Positions 53,407 to 63,445 of a DNA stretch of 64,000 bases are shown in pieces. The position numbers and the translations under genes are program-made. The notes under the pieces are model-generated. The model did not search any database, was not told the origin of the DNA, and saw nothing but the letters and a program-made list of their open reading frames with translations. Each line of letters opens with the position of its first letter. Positions within the stretch are counted from its first letter, which is position 1. Source of the DNA: Sphingomonas sp. Leaf412 (GTDB taxonomy: Bacteria; Pseudomonadota; Alphaproteobacteria; Sphingomonadales; Sphingomonadaceae). The stretch spans positions 422,144 to 486,143 of the forward strand of contig NZ_LMQP01000002.1 of the NCBI RefSeq assembly GCF_001425405.1. Reading direction: 5' to 3'.

Positions 53407-53646
53407 ATGAGCTACATCGACGACCTGATCGAGAATGGCACCAACTTCCAGGTCCGGCGTGGGGAGGGCACCGCGTCGTTCACGCCGGTCAGCGGACGCG
53501 ACGAGGACATCGAGGCGTTCCAGGGCGTCGTGCGCGACCTGCGGTGCCACGAGGGTGACGGATACTCGATCCACATCGACCATCTGATGAGCGATCGGGC
53601 CGGTTCGTTCGTGGACGTGGTGATGATCACCTTCGACGCGAAGTGA
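53407..53646 (+). CDS. Small unknown protein
   Basis: This 79-aa protein (MSYIDDLIENGTNFQVRRGE..., ending VVMITFDAK) has alternating strand-like and acidic segments and no recognised motif. A GGGGG stretch precedes the ATG by a few bases. A strong hairpin 157 bp downstream lies between it and the convergent next gene. Coding status rests on the clean start and fold-like pattern. Confidence 0.4.
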   Translation: MSYIDDLIENGTNFQVRRGEGTASFTPVSGRDEDIEAFQGVVRDLRCHEGDGYSIHIDHLMSDRAGSFVDVVMITFDAK

Positions 53647-53802
53647 CATTAAGGGGCCCTCTATCGACGGAGGCCTCGGGGACCGCGATGCCGAGCTACC
53701 GCCGTGGACGGCTAGTGAGGCGTGGTCAGCGGCGGCGCGGTCGAGGCGCCACCAGCGGGCGGAGGGGCCGCGTCGACCGCGACGTTGGACCGCCTGCGGC
53801 CG

Positions 53803-53833
53803 GCCTGACGGCCGACCGCGTCGGCCGTCAGGC
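53803..53833. terminator. Perfect 13-bp hairpin, probable bidirectional terminator
   Basis: gcctgacggccga (53803-53815) and its perfect complement (53821-53833) flank the loop ccgcg. The right arm overlaps the stop codon of the minus-strand gene ending at 53828. Position between convergent genes and stem strength argue for termination. Confidence 0.65.
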
Positions 53834-54454
53834 TGCGAGCCGCGACGTCTCGGCGTATATGTCCTGCCCGACGTTGTGGATGCAGTGCATGTAGCCCTCG
53901 CGGTGCACGTCGCGCAGGGCGTCGGACGACAGCAGGCGCTGCATGCGCGCGCTGGCGCGCCGCAGGCCGGCCTGGAGGTCGCCCGGCACGGGCGCGTCGA
54001 CGAGCTTGAGCGTCCGCCCGGGCCGGAACGCGAAGTGGCCGACCTCCGGCCCGATGCCCATCGGCACAAGCAGGGCGCGGCCGTCGTTCGCCGGCGACCA
54101 GAGGCGGCAGTCGCCGTAGACGAACATGTTGTCGTCCTGCTTGCGGAACACCCCGGCGGCTAGCGGAGGCCCGGCCGCGTCGTCGACGTCGAAGGCGATG
54201 TAGATGTAGTCGGTGCCCGATCGCCGTGCGGCCGCCGCGCAGAGGTTCTGGTCGCCGTGCGTCAGCACGAACCCCGCCCCGAGCTGCGGCTCGCCCTGCC
54301 GCCGGTCCCGGCCGCGCCGCCCGGTGAGCATGATCGAGTACGCCGCGACGTACTTCATCATGTTCGCGCCGGCCGCCGGATCGGATGCGGAGAGCAATTG
54401 CAGGTCGTGGCGCGCCTGGCGCATCTCTTCGGTTTCTTCAGCCTTGTTCATCAT
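53828..54454 (-). CDS. Unknown protein
   Basis: This 208-aa protein is not recognised. It starts MMNKAEETEEMRQARHDLQLL and has a beta-rich centre (YIYIAFDVDDAAG...). CAGGAG precedes the ATG. No transmembrane segment or catalytic motif is evident. A strong hairpin overlaps its stop. Confidence 0.45.
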   Translation of the reverse strand: MMNKAEETEEMRQARHDLQLLSASDPAAGANMMKYVAAYSIMLTGRRGRDRRQGEPQLGAGFVLTHGDQNLCAAAARRSGTDYIYIAFDVDDAAGPPLAAGVFRKQDDNMFVYGDCRLWSPANDGRALLVPMGIGPEVGHFAFRPGRTLKLVDAPVPGDLQAGLRRASARMQRLLSSDALRDVHREGYMHCIHNVGQDIYAETSRLAA

Positions 54455-54700
54455 TTCTCAACTCCTGTGGTTCAATGCGAAGCGGCGGGGCGGACCCGTC
54501 CCCGCTTTTCCCCTCTGCACCGCTTCACACCCTCCGCCGTGCCGATGGGCACTGGCTCCTGCTGCGGCCCTGGGAAGGTGCCGCCGTCGCTGGGGCGGCT
54601 GCGGCTTCTCCGCTTCGCAGGCCGGCTGCCAGACTTGAGTCCCACGCCGCAGGCGGGCGAGCTTCAGGAATCCTTACCGTTTGCGTGCCACGGCGGATCC

Positions 54701-55258
54701 GTGGCTGAACGTGATCCCATCTATCCGGGCGAACGCGCCTCCGCCCGTGACTTGCACAGGCTCGCCGAGGTGTACCGGGACGCCGCCTTCCGCGCGGCCG
54801 GGGCCATCCAGCGCGGCGACCCGTTGACGGCCGCACCACTCCGGCTGCTCGCGCTGCATTCCGTCGAGCTGAACCTGTCTGCCTACCTCATCCTCAAGGG
54901 CGGCACCGCGGCGACGATCCGCCGCTTGGGGCACGATCTGGGCGCTCGCTTGGCATTGGCGACGGAAGCGGGACTCGTGCTTCGTCGGCGGACTGCGGCC
55001 CATGTCGAGGCGGTCGCCCGCGACCGCGAATATCTCGTCGCGAGATACGGCCCGGAGCTGCTGGGCACCGTGTCGCAGGTGAACCGCCTGCTGGCGACCA
55101 TGGAGGAGGTCGCCGGCAAGGTCTCCCGCGCCTTTGTCTGCGAGATCGCAACCGTCCCGTCGGCGATCGCACCGTTCGACGCGGCGTCATCTGCTGAGGG
55201 GAGGGTGGCAGGCCCGGCGGGTGCCGGCCCGATGTCGCAGACGAGCTTGGACCGGTGA
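54701..55258 (+). CDS. HEPN-like helical protein
   Basis: This 185-aa protein has the pattern of small HEPN proteins: LRLLALHSVELNLSAYLILKGG, then RRLGHDLGARLALATEAGL, similar to the HxxE...GHDL helices of HEPN-type partners. The canonical Rx4-6H is not seen, so it may be non-catalytic. I use a GTG at 54701 because the frame further upstream is shadow-like. Divergent from the gene at 54454. Confidence 0.45.
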   Translation: MAERDPIYPGERASARDLHRLAEVYRDAAFRAAGAIQRGDPLTAAPLRLLALHSVELNLSAYLILKGGTAATIRRLGHDLGARLALATEAGLVLRRRTAAHVEAVARDREYLVARYGPELLGTVSQVNRLLATMEEVAGKVSRAFVCEIATVPSAIAPFDAASSAEGRVAGPAGAGPMSQTSLDR

Positions 55259-55510
55259 CGCCCCAAGCCATCCGGAGGCTCCACCGTCTCGGTCGTGATC
55301 CCGTGGGACGGCCCCGGCGGAGCTTGGACTAGGCCGACTCGACCGCGCGATCGTCCTGACGCCGGGCAAGTAAGGGATATGGCTGTCCGCGGTTTCGCCT
55401 TCCTGCCGCTGCGGGGGATTGGGAAGGGGTGACGGCGGGACGCCTACACGGACCCATGGCCATGCCCATATCTCGGCGTTCCGCATCGCCGTGGTGGCCG
55501 GCGGCGACCG

Positions 55511-56614
55511 CTATGGGATCGGTTGGGCCTTGGCGAGCTGCAGCAACTGGTTGACCTCGGACCTGCTCGACGGGTCCTCGACGTGCAGCTTCACGCTCGA
55601 CGAGCGGTAGGTCCCTGCGCCCTGACGGAGCTGATCCAGCTTGCGGCCGACCCCGCGTGCGGTCGCGGTGTCCAGCATCCGCTTCATCCCGTCGACGTTG
55701 GCGTACCGCATGGCCAGCAGGCGGAGCATCTCGGTCTGCACCGCGCCCGCGACGAGGTTGTGGGCCAGGCAGCTCAGGGTATGCCGCCGCTGAGGTCCAT
55801 CCTGTGGGCGATGCCGGGCGAACAGTCCTGGTCGCCAGATCGTCCGCCCTCGCGTCGCTGCGTAGAGGGCGTCGCCGGCCACACCGTTGAGGGATCTCAT
55901 CGGCAGGAAGGCGGGCGGCTGGCCCAGTGGCGGAAGGATCGCGTTCTGCCAGTCCTGCGGCCATGCGGTGACGGCGTGCAGCTGGCGTTGCAACGGTTCG
56001 GGGACGGGTCCTGCCGGATCTCCGCCGGCGGCTTGCATGACTGTGTTGATGCTTATCGGCTCCGCCGACCGGGTCCCCGACGCGACGCCTGGGAAGTGGC
56101 AAGCGCGGTAGTGGTCCAGGAGATGCGTCACGACGTCAGGCAGCGTCGCGGTGGTCCCCGCGTTGACGAAGCTCGAGCCCAGTCGCAGCGTCCGGAGCCG
56201 CTCGACCCATTGGTCCAGCGTCAGCGCCGCACGCTTCGCGACGTGCACCGTGATCGCCACCACGAGACCGAACCGATAGCCGAACGCGTCGATGACGACG
56301 CGTTCCCCGAGGTCGGTTCCTATCGGTTCGGGGTCGCCCATGAGCCGGAGCGGCACGAAGGCCCTCCAGGCCCGTTCCGCGGGCACGTTGCCGGGTGAGT
56401 CCCCGAGGTAGTGGCGCCAGAACCCGCTCTTCTGGCTATCGCGCCACGGCATCGCGTATCTCAGCGGCGCGGAGCTGCCCCGGACGAGGTTGTAGACGTA
56501 GCCGTACATCCACTCGTCCGTGAAGGGCACGTCGTGGCCGTAGTGGCGGTCGAGGTGCCCATCGAAGCAGTCGCCGGCGATGAACGTGATCCGGGCATCG
56601 GTGATCGTCGTCAT
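55511..56614 (-). CDS. Unknown protein
   Basis: This 367-aa protein is not recognised. It begins MTTITDARITFIAGDCFDGHLDRHYGHDV; the early GDCFDG with HxxHYGHD could be a metal or catalytic site, but this is only a visual impression. It has a helical C-terminal third. The ATG at 56614 avoids an unlikely Arg-rich extension. It follows the membrane protein gene on the same strand with a 141-bp gap. Confidence 0.4.
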   Translation of the reverse strand: MTTITDARITFIAGDCFDGHLDRHYGHDVPFTDEWMYGYVYNLVRGSSAPLRYAMPWRDSQKSGFWRHYLGDSPGNVPAERAWRAFVPLRLMGDPEPIGTDLGERVVIDAFGYRFGLVVAITVHVAKRAALTLDQWVERLRTLRLGSSFVNAGTTATLPDVVTHLLDHYRACHFPGVASGTRSAEPISINTVMQAAGGDPAGPVPEPLQRQLHAVTAWPQDWQNAILPPLGQPPAFLPMRSLNGVAGDALYAATRGRTIWRPGLFARHRPQDGPQRRHTLSCLAHNLVAGAVQTEMLRLLAMRYANVDGMKRMLDTATARGVGRKLDQLRQGAGTYRSSSVKLHVEDPSSRSEVNQLLQLAKAQPIP

Positions 56615-56755
56615 GCCGCCGTTATTGCGCGTATGATCATCGGCTGCTAGTCGGCTCGGGACTGAGAGTGAACCGCGAGGCCTTGGCCTAACCGCCATCG
56701 TAAGTGGACGCTTAAGGGCGGGCCACAGGGTCCGCCCACCTCAGTCGCCCGAGAC

Positions 56756-58249
56756 TTAGCGCTGGGTCACTATCGACCCGGGACCCTCGGTCTGGTCGAG
56801 CCGGGCGGCGGGCACGATGCCCACGCCGCGGACGTCACCCGCCTGGGTCCAGTCGAGGCGTATGGCGCCCGCGGCGACGAGGTTCGCGAGGTGGTCACTC
56901 AGTTCCTTCGGGTCGCCGGCCCTGATCCTTCTGGCCAGTTCGAGCGCGTCGAACTCGGGCCGCGAGCGGTCCAGCACGTTCAGCTCGATCGCCGACGCGA
57001 CCCATGCCTGACCGGCGCCTGCCGCGGATTCGAGCGAGTATATCCGGCTGTCGTCGTCGAGGGTCACGAACGGGAGCAGCGCTGACGACTTCCGGCTCGC
57101 GAGCCTCTCCAGCAGCTCGATCGGCGCGAGATCCTGGTTGAACGCGGCCGCGGCGCGCCGGCGCGCGACCAGGCTGGCCACGGCCGCGGTGAGGAGTGCA
57201 GCCAGGATGCCCGTCGCGATTGAGATGATCCAGACCCGGATCACGTCACCCAGGTCGAAGCCGTAGAGGATGTCCCGGCGGCTGCCGAGCCACATCTTCA
57301 TCAGGCCGGGATAGATCCACACGAGGATCATCGACAGCGAGATCGCTACCAGCCAGTGGCCCGCCGACCACCCGAGCGAGAGGAGGCTCTCCTTGCCGTC
57401 CGCAGAGGGACCGGCGCCCGCGGCGGGACGGCGCAGCAGCCGCGTCGTGAGCGCGAACGCGGATACCAGCAGAAACCCGGGGAAGAGCAGGAAGGAGGGG
57501 ACCTGTAGCACACCCTGCACCTCCGCCATGCCAGGGACGCCGACCGAGAGCTCGGCATCGGCGACGACCTGTCCGCTCCAGGCGGGCGATCCGACCCTCC
57601 GCGCCGCGACGATCACGGCCACCTTGTGCTTGCCGCTGGCGACGGGGTGGTCCCCTGACCCCGCCGTCGAGACGGGGATCGGCACGATGACCGACGAGTG
57701 CGCCGCGACGCGGCGCCCCTTGCTCCACTCCCCCTCGCCGGCGGCGAGGAACGCGGGCAAAGCGGGCCGCAGCGTCATGTCGAGGGGCAGGTCGGACAGG
57801 TTCGACAGACGCACGAGGAGCGGCCGCGTGAAGCCGTCGAGCAGGGTCTCCCCCTCGAAGGAAAGCCCGGCGCTCAGGAGCGCGGAGGCGGCCGGAGAGG
57901 GCCGGGCCTTGATCATGAGGGGCGTGGCGAGCGTCCGCCGCCGATCCTTCGCCTCCACGATCGCGGTCGCCTCGCCGTCGAACCCGGGGCGAGCCTCCAG
58001 CTCGAGGACCCACTGCGCGCTCCCGAACCGCCGCGCGGTCCACCGGACCGAGGCGGGGCCGGAGACCGCGATCGAGCGCCGCGCGACGCCGCCGCCCTCG
58101 ACACGGACGAGCACCCGGCCCTCGTCGCCCGCGGCCAGCGTCACCGTGGATGGCTCGACGATCAGGCGTTGGGCTGCGGCGACGCCGGGACGGAGGAGGG
58201 CCGTCGCCAGCGACATAGCGAGCAGCATCAGGCCCACCACCTTGGTCAT
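56756..58249 (-). CDS. Exported/membrane protein of unknown function
   Basis: The N-terminus (VVGLMLLAMSLATALLRPGVAAAQ) is a signal peptide with an AAA-like cleavage site. A beta-rich extracytoplasmic region follows (about 28-240, Ig-like repeats), then three membrane segments: VPSFLLFPGFLLVSAFALTT, LVAISLSMILVWIYPGLM and VWIISIATGILAALLTAAVA. The cytoplasmic tail is helical (ELLERLASRKS... and LARRIRAGDPKELSDHL). No family is recognised. 497 aa. Confidence 0.5.
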   Translation of the reverse strand: MTKVVGLMLLAMSLATALLRPGVAAAQRLIVEPSTVTLAAGDEGRVLVRVEGGGVARRSIAVSGPASVRWTARRFGSAQWVLELEARPGFDGEATAIVEAKDRRRTLATPLMIKARPSPAASALLSAGLSFEGETLLDGFTRPLLVRLSNLSDLPLDMTLRPALPAFLAAGEGEWSKGRRVAAHSSVIVPIPVSTAGSGDHPVASGKHKVAVIVAARRVGSPAWSGQVVADAELSVGVPGMAEVQGVLQVPSFLLFPGFLLVSAFALTTRLLRRPAAGAGPSADGKESLLSLGWSAGHWLVAISLSMILVWIYPGLMKMWLGSRRDILYGFDLGDVIRVWIISIATGILAALLTAAVASLVARRRAAAAFNQDLAPIELLERLASRKSSALLPFVTLDDDSRIYSLESAAGAGQAWVASAIELNVLDRSRPEFDALELARRIRAGDPKELSDHLANLVAAGAIRLDWTQAGDVRGVGIVPAARLDQTEGPGSIVTQR

Positions 58250-58362
58250 GCTGTTACTGTCGGGCGGGGCGGCGTCATCCGGGATCGATAGACCAACTCG
58301 GCGCGACCCTACAATCGAGGGGACGGCGTTGGCCTCGCCAGCGGCAGCACTATATCGTCGCT

Positions 58363-59532
58363 ATGCCCGAACCCCGACGGATCTTCTGCGATGAATCCGG
58401 CCAGACCGGACCTAACCTGCTGGATCCGCAGCAGCGTCTGTTCGCATACTCCGGTGTCGCGACGTCGGACGAGGAGGCGTGGCGCCTCCTCGCGGCGGCG
58501 AGACGTGACCACGGCGTCCTGGATGACGAGCTCAAGGCCACCGCACTGCTGAAGAGCGAGCGTGGGCGCCTGTTCGTGCGGGACATCCTGCGGGCGGTGG
58601 AGGGGCGCTACTCGGTGGTGGTCTACGACAAGGCCTTGGCGCTCTGCGCGAAGGTCTTCGAGTACGTCTACGAGCCGGTCTTCCAGGACCGTCCGGAGCT
58701 GCTCTACGAGAAGGACCTCCACCGCTTCGTCGCGATGTACTGCTACACCTTCCTGATAACCAGGGACGAGCTGGGCGAGGAGGCCGTGCGGCAGTTCCTG
58801 GCGTTCATGCGCACCTATGACCCGGCGGCCGCGCCGCTCCTCTTCGGTGATGGGGGCGGCGGTCGGACGTTCGACGGCAACCCGTTCGAGATGGTGACGA
58901 GGTTCGCGAATGGCTATCGCGACGCGATCGTCGCCGACAACCAGTCCGAGCGCGACGCGCTGAGGCCGGGGACGCTCACGCTCGACTTGGCGGCGTCCGG
59001 TCTCTTCAGCCTGCTCTGCCACTTCGGGCAGGAGGGCCGTCCGCTGGACGTGACGTGCGACGAGCATCCCCAGCTGGAGAGGATCGCCCCCGCCCTCGTC
59101 GGCGGCGAGGACGATCCGGCGCTGCAGCGCGCGCGGCGCATGGCGTCCGGCGGGGCGCCTCTGGGCTGGTCGCTTGCCCGGCCGATCGACTTCGACGACT
59201 CGAGGAACCGGCCCGCGCTCCAGATCGCCGACCTCGTCGCCGGGACGGCCGGTGCCGTGGGATCTGGAAGGACAGCGACGCGCGGGCTGGAGGAGCACCT
59301 TGAGCTGATTGATCGGCACCTCAACCCGCACGCCATGCTGCCCGACTACTCCGTCGTCCGGCCGCAGCTTCGCGGCCCGATGGTGAACTGGGTCGTGCTG
59401 TACGGGCTCGGCGAGCGGGCGAGCAGGGGCGAGGACCCGTACCATCTGCTGCGGGAGGTCTACGAGGAGGCTGAGCGGGCCTGGGATGCTGGCGAGCTGA
59501 GGGTATCGACGTTGGCGGACGATGGCGGGTAG
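58363..59532 (+). CDS. DUF3800 domain protein
   Basis: The 389-aa protein starts with the DUF3800 signature IFCDESGQTG (residues 7-16), keeps a central acidic set (DDELKAT) and ends with a DDSRNRPALQIADLVAGTAG segment, giving the Asp residues of an RNase H-like fold. DUF3800 proteins are frequent on mobile elements and in some retron types, and are predicted nucleases. Here the reverse transcriptase is 5 kb away, so a link is not implied. ATG at 58363, divergent from the membrane protein. Confidence 0.8.
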   Translation: MPEPRRIFCDESGQTGPNLLDPQQRLFAYSGVATSDEEAWRLLAAARRDHGVLDDELKATALLKSERGRLFVRDILRAVEGRYSVVVYDKALALCAKVFEYVYEPVFQDRPELLYEKDLHRFVAMYCYTFLITRDELGEEAVRQFLAFMRTYDPAAAPLLFGDGGGGRTFDGNPFEMVTRFANGYRDAIVADNQSERDALRPGTLTLDLAASGLFSLLCHFGQEGRPLDVTCDEHPQLERIAPALVGGEDDPALQRARRMASGGAPLGWSLARPIDFDDSRNRPALQIADLVAGTAGAVGSGRTATRGLEEHLELIDRHLNPHAMLPDYSVVRPQLRGPMVNWVVLYGLGERASRGEDPYHLLREVYEEAERAWDAGELRVSTLADDGG

Positions 59533-59876
59533 CGACGCCGAGGGGGTCGCCCTTCGTGGTGCACCCGCCATTGCTCGGTAGCCGCCCCGTCGGAAAGTGG
59601 TTGGGCCGAGTGCGGTCGACCGGCCAATGCCCGACGTCGCCGGGTGGTCGCCGCTACGGCGCGGGGGGCGGGGACCCGCGGGATGACCGGACGTGGCAGG
59701 CTTCGGTCATCCGGTCGGAGACGCTTTCCGTCTTGATCGGTTTGAGTTCGCGGGACGACTTGCGGGCTCGACGCCGGCCGGGGCCGTTCATGGCCTGCGG
59801 GATGCCGGCGGCGGACGGAGTGGATCGGCATCGACGATCGACGCGATGACCACCCCTTCGGTCGATCACGGCGCCG
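59533..59876. other. 344-bp intergenic region
   Basis: The region lies between convergent genes. It contains cgggacttgcgggctcgacgcc-type GC-rich stretches but no clear gene and no perfect long hairpin that I could find. Confidence 0.35.
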
Positions 59877-60569
59877 TTACGTGGGGGGGTGTGCCTGAAC
59901 GACGCTTGGGCCCGCGCGGGCCGCCATATCGCGGAACGCCTGCGCCCAGAGTGCGAGCGAATACCCGGGGAGCATGTCGATCCTGGCGGGCGTTCCATCG
60001 CGTAGCGCACCCGGCCATCCTTCGGCCCACTCCGCGAGTGAGACGAGCGCGTCCGGAACGACGAGGTGGAACTCGTCCCCATGGACCATGCCGTCCGGCT
60101 CGGCGCGCAGGCCCGGCATGATCTCGGATGGTATCGTGACGGGCTTGTGGAATGCGAAGCCAACGGCTGGAACGATGCCCCGCGGGGCCTCGTTTCCCTT
60201 GAGCACGTGCGTCACGATTGCGGCGGGCGGGGTGCTGCCCAACGGGTCTTCGGTGAACAGCACGTGCGCCAGGGGAAGCTGCATCATGAGTTTGCCCAGT
60301 CCCTTGTCGCGCGCCTCGGGCGAGACCATCAGCCCGCCGACCTCCCATTCGTTTTTGGGTTCGTCGAAGCTGGCGTAGGACATCGCCAGGAACTCGTCGT
60401 TCGACGATATCGCACCCCAGACGCAGCGGTCCATGGCGAGTTCGAGGAAGTGCTTGGCCGTCCGCGGGTAGAGCGCGTCGTTGGTGGCGGCGAACTCCTC
60501 GTGCCACTGGTGCGCGCGACCGATCTCCGACGTGTCGAAGGCTCTCAACTCAACCTGCAATGCGACCAT
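59877..60569 (-). CDS. GNAT-family acetyltransferase
   Basis: This 230-aa protein has the acetyl-CoA binding motif A pattern WEVGGLMVSPEARDKGLGKLMM (about residues 75-96), with the V-x-x-x-x-R-x-x-G-x-G/A loop slightly altered (RDKGLGK). N- and C-terminal parts differ from the short GNAT core, giving a larger-than-usual protein. The substrate is unknown. Flanked by an XRE gene on the same strand. Confidence 0.7.
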   Translation of the reverse strand: MVALQVELRAFDTSEIGRAHQWHEEFAATNDALYPRTAKHFLELAMDRCVWGAISSNDEFLAMSYASFDEPKNEWEVGGLMVSPEARDKGLGKLMMQLPLAHVLFTEDPLGSTPPAAIVTHVLKGNEAPRGIVPAVGFAFHKPVTIPSEIMPGLRAEPDGMVHGDEFHLVVPDALVSLAEWAEGWPGALRDGTPARIDMLPGYSLALWAQAFRDMAARAGPSVVQAHPPT

Positions 60570-60648
60570 CCCCGTTGCCGGGCGCTCGTTATCGCCCGGA
60601 ACGGGATGGTTTAGCGACGCCCGGGGATTCGGGCAACGCGCGAGGCGT

Positions 60649-60999
60649 TCAGGACCTGAGGTTCTTGGCCTTGACGCGTGCGTGTCCGCCCAGCGCCTCG
60701 AAGATCGCGCCTCGGCCCAGCGGGTGTGGCTGCGAGACGCCTCGGATCCAACGGCCGACGGTCGGGCGCGACACTTTCAGCATGCGCGCCATTTCGCCAT
60801 CATCCAGCTCGAGGATACGCTGTGCCGCCTTCACCAGCCCGCCGAAGTCCACGTCCGCATCGGACGAGGAGGCGTCCGCCAGCTTAGCCACGAGTTCGTC
60901 GAGCGCGCCGGCCATCTGGGCACGCGCCGCCTCTACGAGCGCGACGAGATGCCCGATGTCGATGAAGGCGCCTGGCGACTGCGAATGTGCCTTGATCAT
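60649..60999 (-). CDS. HTH regulator
   Basis: This 116-aa protein has a C-terminal XRE-type HTH: LDDGEMARMLKVSRPTVGRWIRGVSQPHPLGR (about 63-95). The N-terminal part is a helix-rich segment. GAGGAG precedes the ATG. It may control itself or the acetyltransferase downstream. Confidence 0.75.
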   Translation of the reverse strand: MIKAHSQSPGAFIDIGHLVALVEAARAQMAGALDELVAKLADASSSDADVDFGGLVKAAQRILELDDGEMARMLKVSRPTVGRWIRGVSQPHPLGRGAIFEALGGHARVKAKNLRS

Positions 61000-61474
61000 G
61001 TCATGCTCCTCTGCCGGTTCATGCCCGGCTGATATCTGATAATATGCACAAAATGCTACTTATTCAAGATCCATCACCACTACGACATTTTTCAACTCCC
61101 TCAGCTACTTACGCGTCTGGCACCTCTGCTTCAACCGTGCATGATGCACAAATCCAGCTCGGGGAGGCGGAATTTCCCACCGACTCGCCGCCGCTTCGCC
61201 GGATGGGCCGGGGAGGCGCCCACTGGCCAGCGGCGGACACGTTCGCCGAGGCGATTGCGACCGAACCGAGGGCGCCGACGGTGTCGTCCGGCGCCGGGCC
61301 GCAGCGGCATCGGCCTCAGCTTCGAGGCCTGCCCAGATGGCGCGACCGGCGGAGCGGCCGCCCTCCCGAAGGTCGTCTTCGTCGATGGATTGCGGTCCGT
61401 CCGCTTCTGGGAGCCGATCAGCGGGAGCGCTGGCCGCCCGTCGCGCCGGATCGCTGATCCGTCTCCCTCCGGCG
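61000..61474. promoter_or_regulatory. 475-bp intergenic region with AT-rich promoter zone
   Basis: The left part (61030-61110) is the most AT-rich stretch nearby, with tgataatatgcacaaaatgc as a likely promoter for the XRE gene. The inverted pair gtgcatgatgcac lies at about 61136-61149. The remaining 300 bp is GC-rich and shows no gene. Confidence 0.4.
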
Positions 61475-62116
61475 CTAGACACCACGGCGGCTGATCGAGC
61501 GGCCCCATCGAAGCCATGTCTGGGAATTCGTCAGACTCGATGCGACGACGTCGAGCTCCGGGTTGCCGCTGATCTCGCGAAAGGTCTCGGCCACGCTGTC
61601 GAAGATCGTCGGCGCGATCCATGGATTGAGGACGATCCGCTTGATCCATGCCAGGTCGATCGTCAGGAAATGGACCTCCTCGTCGCAGGCACCCTCGAAG
61701 ATGACGCGGAACTCCTGCTCGGGTCCGAAGCCCGCCCCCTTCAGGAAGGGAAGACTCGCGATGTCGTAGTCGCAGTCCTCGATCTCGTTCAGGTGGATGT
61801 AGTCGACGGCGTTCGCCCGGTAGCGCGCGTCCGCCCTGATGCTGTCCAGCAGCTGCCGCCGGTCCAATTCGATGAAGCAGCCGTCGGCGGGCTGGGTGAA
61901 CACCTTCCAGTGGTGGTAGGTCTCCGAACTCTCGGTGCAGCAGAGGGCCTTCAGCCCCTCGCGGCCTGACCTGTTACGGTAGAGGCGCATGAATTCGGCG
62001 TCGTTGCGGTCGTCCCACTTGTCGGGGTTGACGAAGGCAAGGCGTCGGTTGCGGAGCGTGTCGATCGCTGATCCGATGCTCGTGAACCGCTTCAGATGGA
62101 CCTGTCGCTTGGGCAT
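61475..62116 (-). CDS. DUF2971 family protein
   Basis: This 213-aa protein follows the DUF2971 pattern: HLKRFTSIGSAIDTLRNRRLAFVNPDKWDDRNDAEF near the N-terminus, then a Cys/Trp-rich centre (LCCTESSETYHHWKVFTQ) and EQEFRVIFEG. Function unknown; common on mobile elements. GAGGTAG precedes the ATG. Its 5' end abuts the SMP-30 fragment, so the catabolic remnants begin here. Confidence 0.75.
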   Translation of the reverse strand: MPKRQVHLKRFTSIGSAIDTLRNRRLAFVNPDKWDDRNDAEFMRLYRNRSGREGLKALCCTESSETYHHWKVFTQPADGCFIELDRRQLLDSIRADARYRANAVDYIHLNEIEDCDYDIASLPFLKGAGFGPEQEFRVIFEGACDEEVHFLTIDLAWIKRIVLNPWIAPTIFDSVAETFREISGNPELDVVASSLTNSQTWLRWGRSISRRGV

Positions 62117-62130
62117 GTCGGCTTCTACCT

Positions 62131-62619
62131 CGCATTGATCCCGCGGGACACGGGTACGCGCTGCCGGATGGCAGCTCCATCCGCCAGGTGGTCTGGCCGA
62201 TGGATGGCGCGAACGGGATCGCGCTCACCCCCGACAACTCGGCGCTGCTCGTGGTCGAGACCTTCAACCGCTACCTCTGGCGGTTCCCGATCACCGCGCC
62301 GGGCGAGATCGCCCGCGACCCGCAATCGTTCATGCCGCACGGGGGCCACTTCGTCGCAGGTCCGGGCGGGCTGGGGAGCGTGGACAGCTTCTCCCTCGAC
62401 AGCGCGGGCAACGCGGTGATCGCCGCCCCACTCGCGGGCGCGCTCTACGTGATCTCGCCCGAGGGCGCGATCGAGACCATCCCGATGCCCGACATGGCCC
62501 CCACCAACACCTGCTTCGGCGGCGCGGACCTGGGCACGCTCTACGTCACCCTGGCGACGACGCAGCGCGTGCTGAGCATGCCGTGGCCGCGGCCCGGCCT
62601 CCCGCTGAACTTCCAGTGA
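62131..62619 (+). pseudogene. C-terminal fragment of SMP-30/gluconolactonase-like protein
   Basis: An open frame of about 162 residues encodes beta-propeller repeats of the SMP-30/LRE family: MDGANGIALTPDNSALLVVETFNRYLWRF and GSVDSFSLDSAGNAVIAA, then GTLYVTLATTQRVLSM. Relatives are about 300 residues, so the N-terminal half is missing; the frame opens without a start at about 62131. It is probably a relic of an aromatic-degradation cluster. Confidence 0.7.
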
Positions 62620-62641
62620 CAGCGGGCGGGGTGCGCGGTCG

Positions 62642-63445
62642 ATGCGTCCGGATCGCCTCGTGAGTGCGACCGAGCGGCTCGCGCGACGGCTTCGTGATGC
62701 GTACGGCTCTGGTCCGGTTGAGCCGCTGCGCGACGGCCTCGGTCCGACCGACGCCGCGGCGGCCTACGCGATCCAGGCGGCGAACACGCGGTTCTGGGCC
62801 GCCGGCGGGCGGCGCGTCGTCGGGCGCAAGATCGGCCTGACCGCGCGAGCGGTGCAGTTCCAGCTCGGCGTGGACCAGCCGGACTACGGGGTGCTCTTCG
62901 AGGACATGGCGAACCCGGACGGGGGCAGGCTGCGGCCATCGCGGACGCTCCAGCCCAAGGCCGAGGCGGAGGTGGCGCTGATCCTCGGGGCGGACCTCGA
63001 CGTGGTGGACGCGACGCGGGAGACGGTGGCGGCGGCGGTACAGGGGGTCGCCGCGGCCATCGAGATCGTCGACAGCCGCATCGCGGACTGGCGCATCTCC
63101 TTCGCCGACACAGTCGCCGACAACGGCTCGTCGGCCTTCTACGTCCTGAGCGATCGGGTGGTCCCGCTCGACGGCATCGACCTCTGGTCGTGCGGCATGG
63201 TGCTGGAGATCGACGGCGAGGTGGCCTCGGTGGGCGCGGGCGCCGCCTGCCTGGGCCATCCACTGGAGGCGGCCGCATGGCTCGCCCGCACGCTCGCGGC
63301 GTGCGGTGAGCCGCTGCGGGCCGGCGACGTCGTGCTGACGGGTGCCCTCGGGCCGATGGTGGCGCTCAAGGCCGGCGCGAGCGTCCGCGCGACCGTGGGC
63401 GGTTTGGGTTCGGTGGGGTTCCGGTTCGAGGAGGCGGGAGCGTGA
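62642..63445 (+). CDS. 2-oxopent-4-enoate hydratase (2-keto-4-pentenoate hydratase)
   Basis: This 267-aa protein is a hydratase of the MhpD/XylJ class, which adds water to 2-hydroxypenta-2,4-dienoate in the meta-cleavage pathway. Visible family features: [21 protein letters not shown], the metal-ligand segment AEAEVALIL and [12 protein letters not shown], and [10 protein letters not shown]. Length is normal and the frame intact. Its stop overlaps the GTG of the next (truncated) gene (GTGA), the usual coupling of this operon. Confidence 0.9.
   Translation: MRPDRLVSATERLARRLRDAYGSGPVEPLRDGLGPTDAAAAYAIQAANTRFWAAGGRRVVGRKIGLTARAVQFQLGVDQPDYGVLFEDMANPDGGRLRPSRTLQPKAEAEVALILGADLDVVDATRETVAAAVQGVAAAIEIVDSRIADWRISFADTVADNGSSAFYVLSDRVVPLDGIDLWSCGMVLEIDGEVASVGAGAACLGHPLEAAAWLARTLAACGEPLRAGDVVLTGALGPMVALKAGASVRATVGGLGSVGFRFEEAGA

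Noticed and set aside
54257-54700. N-terminal extension of the gene at 54701
   Set aside because: The extension lies opposite the gene at 53828-54454 in part and has proline/arginine-rich shadow composition; a GTG at 54701 fits better.
58363-59532. DUF3800 gene as part of the retron
   Set aside because: Five kilobases and several genes, some on the other strand, lie between it and the reverse transcriptase.
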